DNA of 64,000 nt from Gp6-AA40 sp035492455 (GCA_035492455.1 DATJJE010000071.1:124001-188000), one strand, 5' to 3'; shown: positions 15,750-24,540, counted from the first letter of the stretch. Notes: generated by a model not told the origin, from the letters alone. Made by a program: numbers and translations.

Positions 15750-16460
15750 TCAACCCTGTCTGCGAATGTCGGCCGGTAATTCCGTCCAGCGATCGCGGCG
15801 AGGATAGTACTTCCACGGCTTGTAGTCGTGCGTCGCGCGGAACTCGCGATAGCGCCTGCGCCAGTAGCGCTCGCGCGCGGGTGCCGGTGCAATCTTCCGA
15901 TGCGGCCATTCGAGCAGCAGGTTCTCGACTCTCCAGACGTTCTTCTCCGACAACCGCCAATCATAGTTGCCGAGCACGCGGAGATCGACGACCGCATAGC
16001 CTTTGATCCGCCCGAAGAAGTCGATGTACGGATCCCAGTAGCTCAGGGCAAGGGCGCGCGGCGTCGCAAACACCGGCTTGCGGCCGTGCAGGCCCGGATC
16101 GCGCGACCGCGCCACCGAGCCCCAACCGTGTCGTCCGCGATAGACGAAGATGACGTGATCGAGCAGATCGATCGACTCGAAGCTGAGGACGAGCGGAGGA
16201 TACCGATGCTGCTCGAGGATCACGGCGGCAGAGAGCGCGGCTTCGAGGCAATGCGCCGTTCCGCGCTGCACGACGCCACGGAAGCTGCGCAGCGTCTCGC
16301 CGCCTGTTTCGTTGTTATAGGGCAGCGCGTTCAGCCAGCGCTGGACGGCGAGTGGGCTGCGCAGGCGGTTGATGACGCGCCGTTCCGCCGCCGTGAGCGG
16401 CAGCGGCGGGGCGATTGTCGGATCAGTGCGCGGGAGCGGGAGCGGCTTTGAGATCGCCAA
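15750..16460 (-). CDS. Putative cysteine hydrolase of transglutaminase-like type
   Basis: 236 residues. RGTAHCLEAALSAAVIL places a Cys at the head of a helix, as in transglutaminase-like/papain-type folds, and LLDHVIFVYR supplies a His 40 residues later; a third acidic residue is plausible but not identified. The C-terminal 70 residues are rich in Arg, Trp and Tyr. The only usable start is a TTG that overlaps the upstream SCO gene by 38 bases; a later start cannot be excluded. Function unknown. Confidence 0.55.
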   Translation of the reverse strand: MAISKPLPLPRTDPTIAPPLPLTAAERRVINRLRSPLAVQRWLNALPYNNETGGETLRSFRGVVQRGTAHCLEAALSAAVILEQHRYPPLVLSFESIDLLDHVIFVYRGRHGWGSVARSRDPGLHGRKPVFATPRALALSYWDPYIDFFGRIKGYAVVDLRVLGNYDWRLSEKNVWRVENLLLEWPHRKIAPAPARERYWRRRYREFRATHDYKPWKYYPRRDRWTELPADIRRQG

Positions 16461-17283
16461 TGAGGTCGGCCGGCGTCCACATGTTGCCCGGGCGAATCTT
16501 TACGAGCTTGCCGCCAGCGTCGATGACGGCGGTGCTCAGGTTGTGGGTCAGGACTGCGGGACTTTCGTCGCTCGGTTCGGCCGTGACGCCGAATTTGGCG
16601 GTGAAGCCTTTGATGTCTTCAGGGCTCGCGGTCACGAAATGCCAGACGGCCGCGTTCGCTTTCAGGTCCTTCGCATGCGTCTTCAGCACCGCTGGCGTGT
16701 CGTTGGCAGGATCGAAGCTGACGGACACCAGCCGCACGTCGGCCAGATCGGGCGTTTTCATGATCTCGTTCTGCAGCGCCGCGAAGTTCCGATCCATCAG
16801 CGGGCAGAAGTCGGGCTGCGGGCAGCGCGTGTACATGAACGTCAGCGCCACGCGATGACCTTTGTATGAGGTCAACGGCCGCGCCATGTTGTTCTCGTCG
16901 ATCAGCTTCGTGTCCGGCACCGGATCGCCGGGCTTGAGGATTTGCGATGCGGTCAGCTCGGGGCCGCCCGTGTTCTCGATGGGCGCGTGTCCCGTCTTGT
17001 CGATGGTCGACAGGTGCGCCTCGGTCTCACCGACAACGAGCGTGGCCGTGATGAGATCGCCGGGCTCCTTGCCGGCCAGCAGCTTCCCGTCCTCAACCTT
17101 GTAGGGCATGGTCATCGCGGGCATGAAGCCCTTGATGTCCTCGTGTTTGACGAGCACTTCGTTCGTCTCGGGCTTGACGTCGAGGATCTGACCCTTGAGC
17201 TGATATTCCTTTGCCGGAGGAGTGCGGCTGCACGCGCTTACCGCGATTGCGACGACACACACAGATCGGAAAAGCCACGCCAT
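16423..17283 (-). CDS. CusF-SCO fusion copper lipoprotein
   Basis: 286 residues. The lipobox VSAC (C18) indicates a lipoprotein. A CusF-like copper domain follows (GFMPAMTMPYKV, Met ligands at about 54-59), then a SCO1/SenC thioredoxin-like domain with C154-x5-C160 and H247 (LTHNLS), the copper ligands. The Cys pair is spaced by five residues rather than the usual three. SCO proteins load copper into cytochrome oxidase CuA, and the CusF part could hand over copper. No oxidase genes lie in this window. The start ATG is divergent from the DUF72 gene by 29 bases. Confidence 0.88.
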   Translation of the reverse strand: MAWLFRSVCVVAIAVSACSRTPPAKEYQLKGQILDVKPETNEVLVKHEDIKGFMPAMTMPYKVEDGKLLAGKEPGDLITATLVVGETEAHLSTIDKTGHAPIENTGGPELTASQILKPGDPVPDTKLIDENNMARPLTSYKGHRVALTFMYTRCPQPDFCPLMDRNFAALQNEIMKTPDLADVRLVSVSFDPANDTPAVLKTHAKDLKANAAVWHFVTASPEDIKGFTAKFGVTAEPSDESPAVLTHNLSTAVIDAGGKLVKIRPGNMWTPADLIGDLKAAPAPAH

Positions 17284-17312
17284 CTCTTAGACTGTAACAA
17301 CTTTCGCATCGC

Positions 17313-18017
17313 ATGAGTATCTGGGTCGGAACATCCGGCTACAACTACCCGGAGTGGAGAGGCACCTTCTATCCCGAGAAATTTCCCGCACCGAAGATGT
17401 TGCCGTACTACGCCGGGCGGTTTCCGACGGTCGAGATCAACTACACCTTCTATCGTGCGCCCAACGAGAAGATTCTCGACGGCTGGAACAAGGCGACGCC
17501 GGAGCGATTCAGGCTGACGCTGAAAGCGCCCCGGCGCATTACGCACGATCGACGGCTGCGCGACTGCGCTGATCCGGTTCGTCAATTCCTCGAGACCGCG
17601 GCATCGCTGGGACCGAAGCTTGGCGCGCTGCTGTTCCAGCTGCCGCCCAACCTGAAGAAGGACCTCACATTATTTGACTCTTTTCTGCAGGCCTTCCCGC
17701 CGCGTGTCTGCGCAGCGTTCGAGTTCCGCCACGAATCGTGGCTCGACGAGGAGATCTATGCGCGGCTGCGCGCGCGCAATCTGGCGTTGTGCGTTGCCGA
17801 CAGCGAGCGCCTTTCCACTCCTGTCGTCATCACGGCAGACTACGCTTACTTCCGATTACGAGACGAGGGCTACACCACGGACGACATCGCGCGGTGGGGC
17901 GATGTCATCGGCGAGAAGACCTCAGGCTGCAAAGACGTCTTCGTCTATTTCAAGCACGAAGAGTCGGGAAAAGGACCTGCATTCGGACTCGAGTTGATGC
18001 GGGTCCTGGGAATTTAG
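17313..18017 (+). CDS. DUF72 (YecE-like) protein
   Basis: 234 residues with the TIM-barrel-like DUF72 pattern: the opening WVGTSGYNYPEWRGTFYP, then FPTVEINYTFYR, LGALLFQLPP, AFEFRHESW and YFRLRDEGY. Members are widespread, but the biochemical role is not established. A full-length cytoplasmic protein. Its stop overlaps by 4 bases the convergent alpha/beta hydrolase gene. Confidence 0.9.
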   Translation: MSIWVGTSGYNYPEWRGTFYPEKFPAPKMLPYYAGRFPTVEINYTFYRAPNEKILDGWNKATPERFRLTLKAPRRITHDRRLRDCADPVRQFLETAASLGPKLGALLFQLPPNLKKDLTLFDSFLQAFPPRVCAAFEFRHESWLDEEIYARLRARNLALCVADSERLSTPVVITADYAYFRLRDEGYTTDDIARWGDVIGEKTSGCKDVFVYFKHEESGKGPAFGLELMRVLGI

Positions 18018-19030
18018 ATTGAAGACTCCCGGCGAGCGACGGCGCAAGCCGTCGCGAAGCGGACAAGCTCTCGCTCAGCCCAATACCCGTCGTAACCGTT
18101 TTCCGCGCGCTCCACATACGCGCAGTGGCCTCCGTGCGGCGTGATCATCAGCGTGATGCTCGGGTTCGATGCGACCGCTGCCTCACGAAACGTCGACGCC
18201 GGTACGAACGGATCATCTTCGGCGGTGATGACGAGCGTCGGCACGCGGATGCGATCGGCGACGCGCAGCGCGCTGGCGCGATGGTAGTAGTCGTCGGCGT
18301 CGCGGAAGCCATGATGGGGAGCCGTATACGCTTCGTCAAACTGCCGCACGGTCCAGATACGCTTCAGCGGCTCGAGCGAGAACAGACTCGGCACCGCCGC
18401 AGCCTTGCGGCGCATGCGCGCCTTCAGATTCCGCACGAAATTCCACTGATACGGGATATTTGATTTGCGCTCGAGCGCCTTCACGCACGCCGCCAGATCC
18501 ATCGTCGGCGACACCGCGCACACGGCAACGAGCTCCGCCGGCGCCCGGTCGCCGAGCTCGCCGGCCAGCTTCAGCGCCAGATTGCCGCCGAGCGAGTAAC
18601 CGGCGACGGCAACGGCGGGCACGCCATCGCGCTCGATCAGCTCGCGCATGACGAACTGAACATCATGCGTGAGTCCCGAATGATAGAGGCCGCGCGACAG
18701 CCGCTCGGTACCCCCGCAATTGCGTTGATTGAGCCGGATGATGTTCCAGCCGGCCACCCATGCCTTGTCCGAGATGCCGCGCATGTAATGCGCCATGCTC
18801 GACCCTTCGAGACCGTGGAGCAGGATGAGCGTGCGCCGCGCCGCGCCCGTGTCCGCGGACGCCTCGCGGTGCACGTGGCAATGCGCAAGGACGCGGGCAT
18901 CGGACGCCACATCGAACAATCGTTCCTCGGGCGGCGGCAGGTTCGGAAACTGACGCGAGCGCCACCACGCGTAGAGCGTCTGCTGGTGGCCGCCGGTAAA
19001 CCGCGGCCGGTAGGTGGATGACGTGAACAT
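18014..19030 (-). CDS. YheT-like alpha/beta hydrolase
   Basis: 338 residues. The YheT/ABHD-type order is clear: LLHGLEGSS oxyanion region, RLNQRNCGGTE, nucleophile elbow GYSLGGN (S146), the acid segment VITAEDDPFVP and the catalytic His in PHGGHCAYVE. It probably acts on esters or lipids; the substrate is unknown. The ATG at 19030 is taken because the family begins at PRFTGGHQQT; upstream in-frame sequence would run into the divergent DinB gene. Those two start codons are only 31 bases apart. Confidence 0.88.
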   Translation of the reverse strand: MFTSSTYRPRFTGGHQQTLYAWWRSRQFPNLPPPEERLFDVASDARVLAHCHVHREASADTGAARRTLILLHGLEGSSMAHYMRGISDKAWVAGWNIIRLNQRNCGGTERLSRGLYHSGLTHDVQFVMRELIERDGVPAVAVAGYSLGGNLALKLAGELGDRAPAELVAVCAVSPTMDLAACVKALERKSNIPYQWNFVRNLKARMRRKAAAVPSLFSLEPLKRIWTVRQFDEAYTAPHHGFRDADDYYHRASALRVADRIRVPTLVITAEDDPFVPASTFREAAVASNPSITLMITPHGGHCAYVERAENGYDGYWAERELVRFATACAVARRESSI

Positions 19031-19061
19031 CGACGAGTTTTTCCAGCTTATCATCCGCAGA

Positions 19062-19589
19062 ATGAATGACCGTACGCTCGACTCAACGTTGCTGCACCTG
19101 ATTCGCTCGCGCATGGTGGACGACTACCCGTCGCAGATTGGCGAGTGCCTCGATGTCATTACCGACGAGGACATATGGTGGCGCCCCGACGAGAAGAGCA
19201 ACGCGCTCGGCAACATCATGCTGCACCTCATTGGATCGAACCGGTTGTATATCGGCTACGGTGTCGGTGCGCGCGCGCTGGAGCGCGATCGCGCGGCAGA
19301 GTTCACGGCACGTGGCAATCCGCGGCGTGATGTCGTGGTCGATGCATGGAACGAGACCGTTCACATGATGCGGCAGGTGTTCGATGCGCTGCAGCCGTCG
19401 CAGATGATGGAGCGGACGGACCGCACCGGCAAGACGACGACCATTGCCTCGATCCTGCTGCACGCCAGCCACCACACGGCCGCGCACATGGGACAGGTGG
19501 TCTGGATCACCAAGCTGCGCCATCCCGGCGCGCTTGACGAAGTGTGGATTACGACTCGGGACCGCCTCGCTTCAGCGCGTAAATCCTGA
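19062..19589 (+). CDS. DinB-fold (DUF1572-like) protein
   Basis: 175 residues forming a four-helix bundle. NIMLHLIGSN gives one His, and HASHHTAAHMGQ gives the second His cluster that binds metal in DinB/YfiT-type proteins. Family members include thiol-dependent transferases, but most have no assigned reaction. It is convergent with and overlaps by 41 bases the 3' end of the membrane-protein gene on the minus strand. A second DinB-fold gene lies 1.4 kb away. Confidence 0.82.
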   Translation: MNDRTLDSTLLHLIRSRMVDDYPSQIGECLDVITDEDIWWRPDEKSNALGNIMLHLIGSNRLYIGYGVGARALERDRAAEFTARGNPRRDVVVDAWNETVHMMRQVFDALQPSQMMERTDRTGKTTTIASILLHASHHTAAHMGQVVWITKLRHPGALDEVWITTRDRLASARKS

Positions 19590-21012
19590 ACTGCGAGTTG
19601 CGATAGACCTCCGGCAGCGGAAGCGCCGCTTCGGTCACGAGATAATCCAGGTCGTAACGTTCCGCGAGCGTGCGCGCCTGCGCCGCCGTCAGGGACGGAA
19701 AATCCTGCAGCGCGCGCCGGCGATCGACAACGCGCTCCGCAATCGCACGCGAGTACAACGCGATGGCCGAATCTTTGTCGTCTTCGAGCAGCACGTCGCG
19801 CCCGGCGGCGACGCGAACGCTGACGCCGTATTTGAATGCGTGACCGGGATCGGCGAGGACATCGATGTCGATTCGCTGCCGACCGAGCCAGCGCATCGCA
19901 TCCAGCCACGGCGAGTCCACCACCGACAGCTGGAACAGCTGCCGCTCCGGATGCTCGCGAGTCATGATGTAGACACCGCGCGCGGTTGCAATCGCCACGA
20001 GGACGAACGCGAGCGCCCTCAGATCGCGTCCGCGCAGCCGTTCACCAATCGCCGCGATGCCATACATGGCGAGCAACAGATCGACCAGCCAGAACACTCG
20101 CGAGAATTGAAATTGAACGGCTAGCGCCACGTGCGCGGCAACGGCCGGCAGCGTGACGAGGAACACCGCGACCAGCGCAGTCGCACCCCAGACGAGCGCC
20201 GCGTCGTGCCCGCTTGCGGTGCCGCGCCGCCGTCTGACGATGTGAGCGACCCACAATGCGGCCAGAAGGCCGAGATTCGCCGCCCACGCCCACACCGGCC
20301 AGTCGTTCGGAAAAATGAAATCGCGTCCGGCGAGCGCTTCGATCCAGGGCGGATCCATTCTCGTTGCCGCAACCATCGCCCACATCAGGACAATCAGCGC
20401 CAGCGCAACGGCGATGTATGCGGGTATTCTCCAACGCCGATCGACGACAAACAGCGCTGTGCCCAGCAGCACCGCAAACCACAGCGCCGTCGTCGGGTGC
20501 AGCGGTGCGGCGAGCGCGATGAGGATCACCGCCGCCAGGTGGCGCCGGTTGAGAAACATCGCCATCGCCACCAGGCCGATGCCGAGCGCAAGCACTCGAG
20601 ACTGAAAGTACGGTTCGAGCGAATTGATGCTGGTGCGCGGGATGTGATGCCGCAGCGTAACGACGGCACCGAGCGCGAGGGTCAGCCACGCCGACGGATA
20701 GAGTTGCCCGCCGATCATGACGACGCCGAGCCACACGGCCGCGGTCGCCAGCAGGTACGCCCACAGGAACATCGATTCGACGGATGCTCCCGTCACGCGC
20801 GCGAGCGCTCCCATTGTCTCGTCGAAGATGAAGAACTGTCCCTGCGTCTTCAGCAGCGCGGCATCGTGCGGAAAGGCCGCCGGGTTCTCCGCGAGCATCA
20901 CCGCCGGAACGTAGGCCGCTTCGTCGGAGACGCCATAGCGATACCCCGCGCCGTTCGCCGTGACGAGCAGGACGAAGGCAACGAGGCCTGCAAGCGTGGT
21001 GGCAATCTTCAA
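19549..21012 (-). CDS. Multi-pass membrane protein, GT-C glycosyltransferase-like
   Basis: 487 residues with about ten hydrophobic helices (first at about 6-22), then a C-terminal soluble part of about 120 residues. An early exported-loop acidic motif (GVSDEAAY) and HHIPRTSINSLEPY resemble GT-C/PMT-type topology, but no family was identified with confidence. The start is a TTG overlapping the upstream DinB stop as TTGA, so translation is coupled; in-frame sequence further upstream is Arg/Ser-rich and probably not translated. Confidence 0.6.
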   Translation of the reverse strand: MKIATTLAGLVAFVLLVTANGAGYRYGVSDEAAYVPAVMLAENPAAFPHDAALLKTQGQFFIFDETMGALARVTGASVESMFLWAYLLATAAVWLGVVMIGGQLYPSAWLTLALGAVVTLRHHIPRTSINSLEPYFQSRVLALGIGLVAMAMFLNRRHLAAVILIALAAPLHPTTALWFAVLLGTALFVVDRRWRIPAYIAVALALIVLMWAMVAATRMDPPWIEALAGRDFIFPNDWPVWAWAANLGLLAALWVAHIVRRRRGTASGHDAALVWGATALVAVFLVTLPAVAAHVALAVQFQFSRVFWLVDLLLAMYGIAAIGERLRGRDLRALAFVLVAIATARGVYIMTREHPERQLFQLSVVDSPWLDAMRWLGRQRIDIDVLADPGHAFKYGVSVRVAAGRDVLLEDDKDSAIALYSRAIAERVVDRRRALQDFPSLTAAQARTLAERYDLDYLVTEAALPLPEVYRNSQFRIYALKRGGPES

Positions 21013-21509
21013 AAATTCGGCGCTTCGTCTGCGGTCGGCCCGTACATGGCTGGAACCGGCACGTCGTTGAGCCGGAGATAGATGCCGAGTTGGGCGCGAT
21101 GGTGAATGTGATGGTTCATGACGAAGCCGCGCCACACCGACGCGCGCGGCATGGTGAAGATTTTCTGGCCATTGTGCTTCAGCGACCAGATGGCCATCAT
21201 CTCGGCATCCGTCCTGCCCAGAAGCGCGGCGCGTGTCTCCGCGACGTTCTTGTCAAACCGCTCGAGCAGCTCCGCGCGCGAGACCGGTGCCGCGTTCGGC
21301 GGCAGCACGCCAAGATCGAGCTCCGACAGGTTCAGGGTCGGTGCGCCCCAGCTGGGAATGGTCGCGACATGCGTCGCCAGCGCGATAAATGACATCGACT
21401 TCGGATGCGGCGTCCACTCGAACTTATCTTCAGGGACGCGCTCGAGCAGCTTCCGCGTGACCGACATCTCGTGATCGAACTCTGGAAGCAGCGCGTCCGC
21501 GATCGTCAT
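21009..21509 (-). CDS. DinB-superfamily protein
   Basis: A 166-residue four-helix bundle with metal-binding His residues: ALATHVATIPSW and NHHIHHRAQLGIYLR at the usual DinB positions, plus FEWTPHPKSMSF near the N-terminus. It is probably a metal-dependent enzyme, perhaps a thiol transferase; the substrate is unknown. It is the middle gene of an overlapping minus-strand group: its ATG overlaps the LemA stop by one base, and its own stop overlaps the TTG start of the membrane-protein gene. Confidence 0.88.
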   Translation of the reverse strand: MTIADALLPEFDHEMSVTRKLLERVPEDKFEWTPHPKSMSFIALATHVATIPSWGAPTLNLSELDLGVLPPNAAPVSRAELLERFDKNVAETRAALLGRTDAEMMAIWSLKHNGQKIFTMPRASVWRGFVMNHHIHHRAQLGIYLRLNDVPVPAMYGPTADEAPNF

Positions 21510-22090
21510 CAGTTCGTGCCTTGCTTGCCGAAATTCACCTTCGGCACCTGCTCGGCGGCGGGCGGCGCGTTGAAGAGTGGATATTCCTTGAATCCGAAAA
21601 GGCTGGCGGTGATGTTGGACGGGAACTGCCGACGGGCGACGTTGTACTCCTGCACGCGCTCGTTGTAGCGCATCCGCTCGACCGCGATGCGGTTCTCGGT
21701 CCCGGATAGTTCGTCCATCAGCCGATTGAAGCTTTCGCTCGAGCGGAGTTGCGGGTAGTTTTCGACGACGACGAGCAAGCGCGCGAGCGCGGCGCTCTGC
21801 TGGTTGGCTGCCTGAATCTGCTCGTCAGGCGTTCGCGCGCCCGCCATCTTCGCGCGCGAATCCGCGATCTGACCGAAGACGTCCTTTTCCTGCTGCGCAA
21901 TCCCTTTCGTCGTCTCGACGAGATTCGGAATGAGATCGTTCCGGCGCTGCAGCTGATTCTCGACCTGTGACCACTGCGTTTTGATGGCTTCTTCCTGGCC
22001 GACGAAGCGGTTGTAGGAACATCCGGACGACAACCCGGCTGCTGTGAGGAGCAGCGCGACAACGATAGCCGAGCGCATGTGTCGAGTCAT
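21509..22090 (-). CDS. LemA family lipoprotein
   Basis: 193 residues. The signal peptide ends in the lipobox LSSGC. The LemA helical domain follows, with its hallmark VENQLQRRNDLIPNLVETT and later NYPQLRSSESFNRLMDEL. LemA proteins form elongated helical bundles at the envelope; their biochemical role is not settled. Genes for LemA and TPM-domain proteins occur side by side in many bacteria, as here (TPM gene 9 bases upstream), which suggests a shared envelope function. Confidence 0.93.
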   Translation of the reverse strand: MTRHMRSAIVVALLLTAAGLSSGCSYNRFVGQEEAIKTQWSQVENQLQRRNDLIPNLVETTKGIAQQEKDVFGQIADSRAKMAGARTPDEQIQAANQQSAALARLLVVVENYPQLRSSESFNRLMDELSGTENRIAVERMRYNERVQEYNVARRQFPSNITASLFGFKEYPLFNAPPAAEQVPKVNFGKQGTN

Positions 22091-22099
22091 GTCGACAGA

Positions 22100-22891
22100 T
22101 TACCATCCCGCGCCGCCACCACCACCGCCGCTTCGCCCGCCGCCGAACCCGCCAAAGCCGCCGCCGAACCCACCGCTTCCACCGCCGCCCCAGCCGCCGC
22201 CAAACGGCCCCACCCCGCTGTTCCAGCCGCTCCAACCGCCCCCGCCCCATCCGCCGTAGAAGCGTCGGCGCCGTGCGCGGCCGATCATGTTGAGAATGAT
22301 GAAAAGGATGAAGAGCGCGAAGATCAGGTTGCCGCCGGAGCCGACATTTGGTGTTGTGTCGCGTTGTTGAGGCACGCCTTGAAGCGTTACGTTCCGCCCC
22401 TGCGCGATGCGTGCGACGACGCGCGAGAGTCCCGCAAGCAAGCCCGGCCCGTAGCTTCCTCGCCGGAATTCCGGCGCCATGTACTGGCGGCTGGTTTCGC
22501 CGGCAAAGCCGTCGGTGATGAACTGCTCGAGGTCGTAGCCGACTTCGATCCACACCTGACGGTCCTGCACCGCCAGCAGAATCAGCACGCCATTGTCCTT
22601 GCCGCGCTGGCCGATGCCGCGGCCACGGTTCTCGAACATCTTCACCGCGTATTCGCGGATGTCTCCGTACGGCTTGAACGTGGGAATCGTTGCAACGATC
22701 ACGACGTCGCCGCTGGCCTGCTGCAGCGACCGTATCAACGCCTCCATCGTCTGCTTGCTTTGCGCGTCGACGACGTTGGCGAAGTCGTTGATCGGTTGCG
22801 TAAGCTCCGGCGGGAGTTCCTGAGCGGACGCCGCTGTCGCGGCGACGAAAGCCACGAAGGCGAACAAGCCACAAAGAACGCTTTTCATCAT
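22100..22891 (-). CDS. TPM-domain (YgcG-like) exported membrane protein
   Basis: 263 residues. A signal peptide (to about residue 23) precedes a periplasmic TPM domain (INDFANVVDA.., GDVVIVATIPTFKP, GRGIGQRGKDNGVLIL, WIEVGYDLEQFITD), one membrane helix (about 194-208) and a Gly/Trp/Phe-rich tail of about 50 residues. TPM domains are linked to photosystem repair or phosphatase-like roles in plants; the bacterial role is unknown. The start codon lies inside an inverted repeat and has no ribosome site, so translation may depend on the gene before it. Confidence 0.88.
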   Translation of the reverse strand: MMKSVLCGLFAFVAFVAATAASAQELPPELTQPINDFANVVDAQSKQTMEALIRSLQQASGDVVIVATIPTFKPYGDIREYAVKMFENRGRGIGQRGKDNGVLILLAVQDRQVWIEVGYDLEQFITDGFAGETSRQYMAPEFRRGSYGPGLLAGLSRVVARIAQGRNVTLQGVPQQRDTTPNVGSGGNLIFALFILFIILNMIGRARRRRFYGGWGGGGWSGWNSGVGPFGGGWGGGGSGGFGGGFGGFGGGRSGGGGGGAGW

Positions 22892-22901
22892 CTTTGTGGC
22901 T
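22867..22901 (-). promoter_or_regulatory. Inverted repeat over the TPM start codon
   Basis: AGCCACAAAGA and TCTTTGTGGCT form a perfect 11-base stem with a 13-base loop that carries the two adjacent ATG codons. In the mRNA the start would sit at the stem/loop junction, so folding could limit initiation unless ribosomes arrive from the upstream gene, whose stop is at 22900-22902. Confidence 0.5.
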
Positions 22902-23595
22902 AGACGTTCCAGCCGTCGACGTAACGTGCGAGCTGTTCAACCGCCGTCAGGTATTCAGGATAGAGTCGTGCTGCGTCGGTTGCCTTCAGTGCCGAGGGCT
23001 GTTCGAGCCCGAGGATGTCGGTGACGACACCGTCTGCAAGCTGCGCCGCGCGGGCCCCTTCGCGCGTGGCAGTGGCCCGATCGGTTGCTGTCGATCCGTT
23101 CAGCCGCGCGATGTTCCGCAGCAGCGCGCTGAATGCCGGCGCCGACGCGACCACGAGATCTGCGATGGCGCGTGGCGTGCCGGCCGTCTCGATGAACCCT
23201 TCCCGCAGATGAACGAGATGGCTCTTGATCTGCGTCTCGCACGCGCGGCGCAGGTCCGCACGCTCGATGATCGTGCCATCGAACGGATTGGCGCCGAACA
23301 GCACCTCGTGAGCCCGGATGATCTCCGCGTACTCGAGAGGGAAGGCGTCAAGGGACCGGCGGAACTCGTCTTCCGGCAGGATTAGCGGCGTGGCGATGCC
23401 ATGACGCCTCCAGGCGTGCGCATGATCGGCGCACGCCTCGAGGTCGGCCATCGTGACGCTCTGAACGAGCGCCAGGCACGACAGCGCGGCGCTCGTATCC
23501 AGACCATAGGCGACGACGGAATGCAGGCGATGGCCGAAGATGCCGTGCAGCGCTTCGACGAGATGCGCGGCGCCGGCGCGGGAGGCAGCAGTCAT
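22900..23595 (-). CDS. Putative nucleotidyltransferase-like protein
   Basis: 231 residues, no signal peptide. HSVVAYGLDTSAALSCLALV near the N-terminus resembles the opening strand-turn-helix of nucleotidyltransferase folds, though the catalytic GS and paired acidic residues are not convincing, so it may be inactive or unrelated. The remainder is helical. It is the first gene of the minus-strand run leading to TPM, LemA and DinB, with its stop only 8 bases before the TPM start. Divergent from the amidohydrolase gene by 33 bases. Confidence 0.5.
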   Translation of the reverse strand: MTAASRAGAAHLVEALHGIFGHRLHSVVAYGLDTSAALSCLALVQSVTMADLEACADHAHAWRRHGIATPLILPEDEFRRSLDAFPLEYAEIIRAHEVLFGANPFDGTIIERADLRRACETQIKSHLVHLREGFIETAGTPRAIADLVVASAPAFSALLRNIARLNGSTATDRATATREGARAAQLADGVVTDILGLEQPSALKATDAARLYPEYLTAVEQLARYVDGWNV

Positions 23596-23628
23596 GAGCC
23601 GATTCTAGGTTATGCTCCCGGCCAGCGC

Positions 23629-24540
23629 ATGTTGATCGTTGACGCACAGGTTCACATCTGGGATGCCGACCGGCCGGATCGGCCGTGGCCGGCGGGGCGC
23701 GCCGCGCAGGCGCAGAAGCCGTATCCCGTCAGCAAGGAGATGGTGCTGACGGCGATGGATGAAGCTGGTGTCGAGCGCGCCGTGCTCATCCCGCCGTCAT
23801 GGGAAGGTGATTACAACGATCTCGTCCTCGAGGCGGCGCAGGCGCATCCGCATCGCTTCGCGGCGATGGGACGCCTGGCCGTCGAGAAGCCGGAGAGCCG
23901 CAATCTGATCGCCGGCTGGAAAAGTCAGCCAGGGATGCTCGGCATCCGACTGACCTTCCACATTCCCGAACACCGCAAGATGCTGTTCGAGGGGACGGCA
24001 AACTGGCTGTGGCCGCTGGCCGAGCGCGCGGGTATTCCCATCATGGTGTATGCGCCGACCTCGGTGCGGAAGATCGAAGAGATCGGCGCGCGCCACCCGG
24101 GGCTGCGTATTGTCATCGATCACCTGGCTCTCGGTGTGCACGCGCGCGGCAACCTTGCGTTCGTCGAGCTCGCGGACGTCGTCCGCCTGGCGCGGCTGCC
24201 GAACGTGGCCGTGAAAGCGTCGGCGCTGCCGTGCCATTCGACCATGCCGTATCCATTTCCAGATCTTCATCCACACATCCGGCGGGTGTACGACGCGTTC
24301 GGTCCGAAGCGGATGTTCTGGGGCACCGACTGGACGCGGCTGCCGTGCACGTGGCGGGAAGCCGTGACGCTCTTCACCGAGGAGCTCGACTGGCTGAGCG
24401 AAGACGACAAGACCTGGATCATGGGTCGCGGGCTGTGCGAGTGGATCGGGTGGCAACTGCCAAGCTCCAAACTCCGAGTTCCGAGCTCCAAATTCCAAGG
24501 TTCGAGTTCGGGTTCAGGTTCGAAAACGCTCCTTGCTTGA
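23629..24540 (+). CDS. Amidohydrolase (PDC hydrolase-like TIM barrel)
   Basis: 303 residues of the amidohydrolase-2 superfamily. The opening IVDAQVHIWD holds the HxW variant of the metal-binding HxH motif; LRIVIDHLALG gives a His and MFWGTDWTR the catalytic Asp, as in 2-pyrone-4,6-dicarboxylate lactonases and related hydrolases. It probably hydrolyses a lactone or amide; the substrate is unknown. The ATG at 23629 opens directly with the barrel. The last 25 residues (Ser/Lys-rich) are encoded by a word tract and look like a late extension. Confidence 0.85.
   Translation: MLIVDAQVHIWDADRPDRPWPAGRAAQAQKPYPVSKEMVLTAMDEAGVERAVLIPPSWEGDYNDLVLEAAQAHPHRFAAMGRLAVEKPESRNLIAGWKSQPGMLGIRLTFHIPEHRKMLFEGTANWLWPLAERAGIPIMVYAPTSVRKIEEIGARHPGLRIVIDHLALGVHARGNLAFVELADVVRLARLPNVAVKASALPCHSTMPYPFPDLHPHIRRVYDAFGPKRMFWGTDWTRLPCTWREAVTLFTEELDWLSEDDKTWIMGRGLCEWIGWQLPSSKLRVPSSKFQGSSSGSGSKTLLA
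24457..24530 (+). repeat. Word tract (CTCCAAA / GTTCGGG) in the amidohydrolase 3' end
   Basis: Repeats of AGCTCCAAACTCCGAGTTCC-type words are followed by GTTCGAGTTCGGGTTCAGG-type words. The tract is translated as the Ser-rich C-terminus of the amidohydrolase and ends just before the BlaI promoter. Confidence 0.6.

Noticed and set aside
22079..22903. 274-codon plus-strand frame opposite the LemA/TPM region
   Set aside because: It begins in the complement of the Gly-rich tail and lacks any domain; both minus-strand genes are certain.
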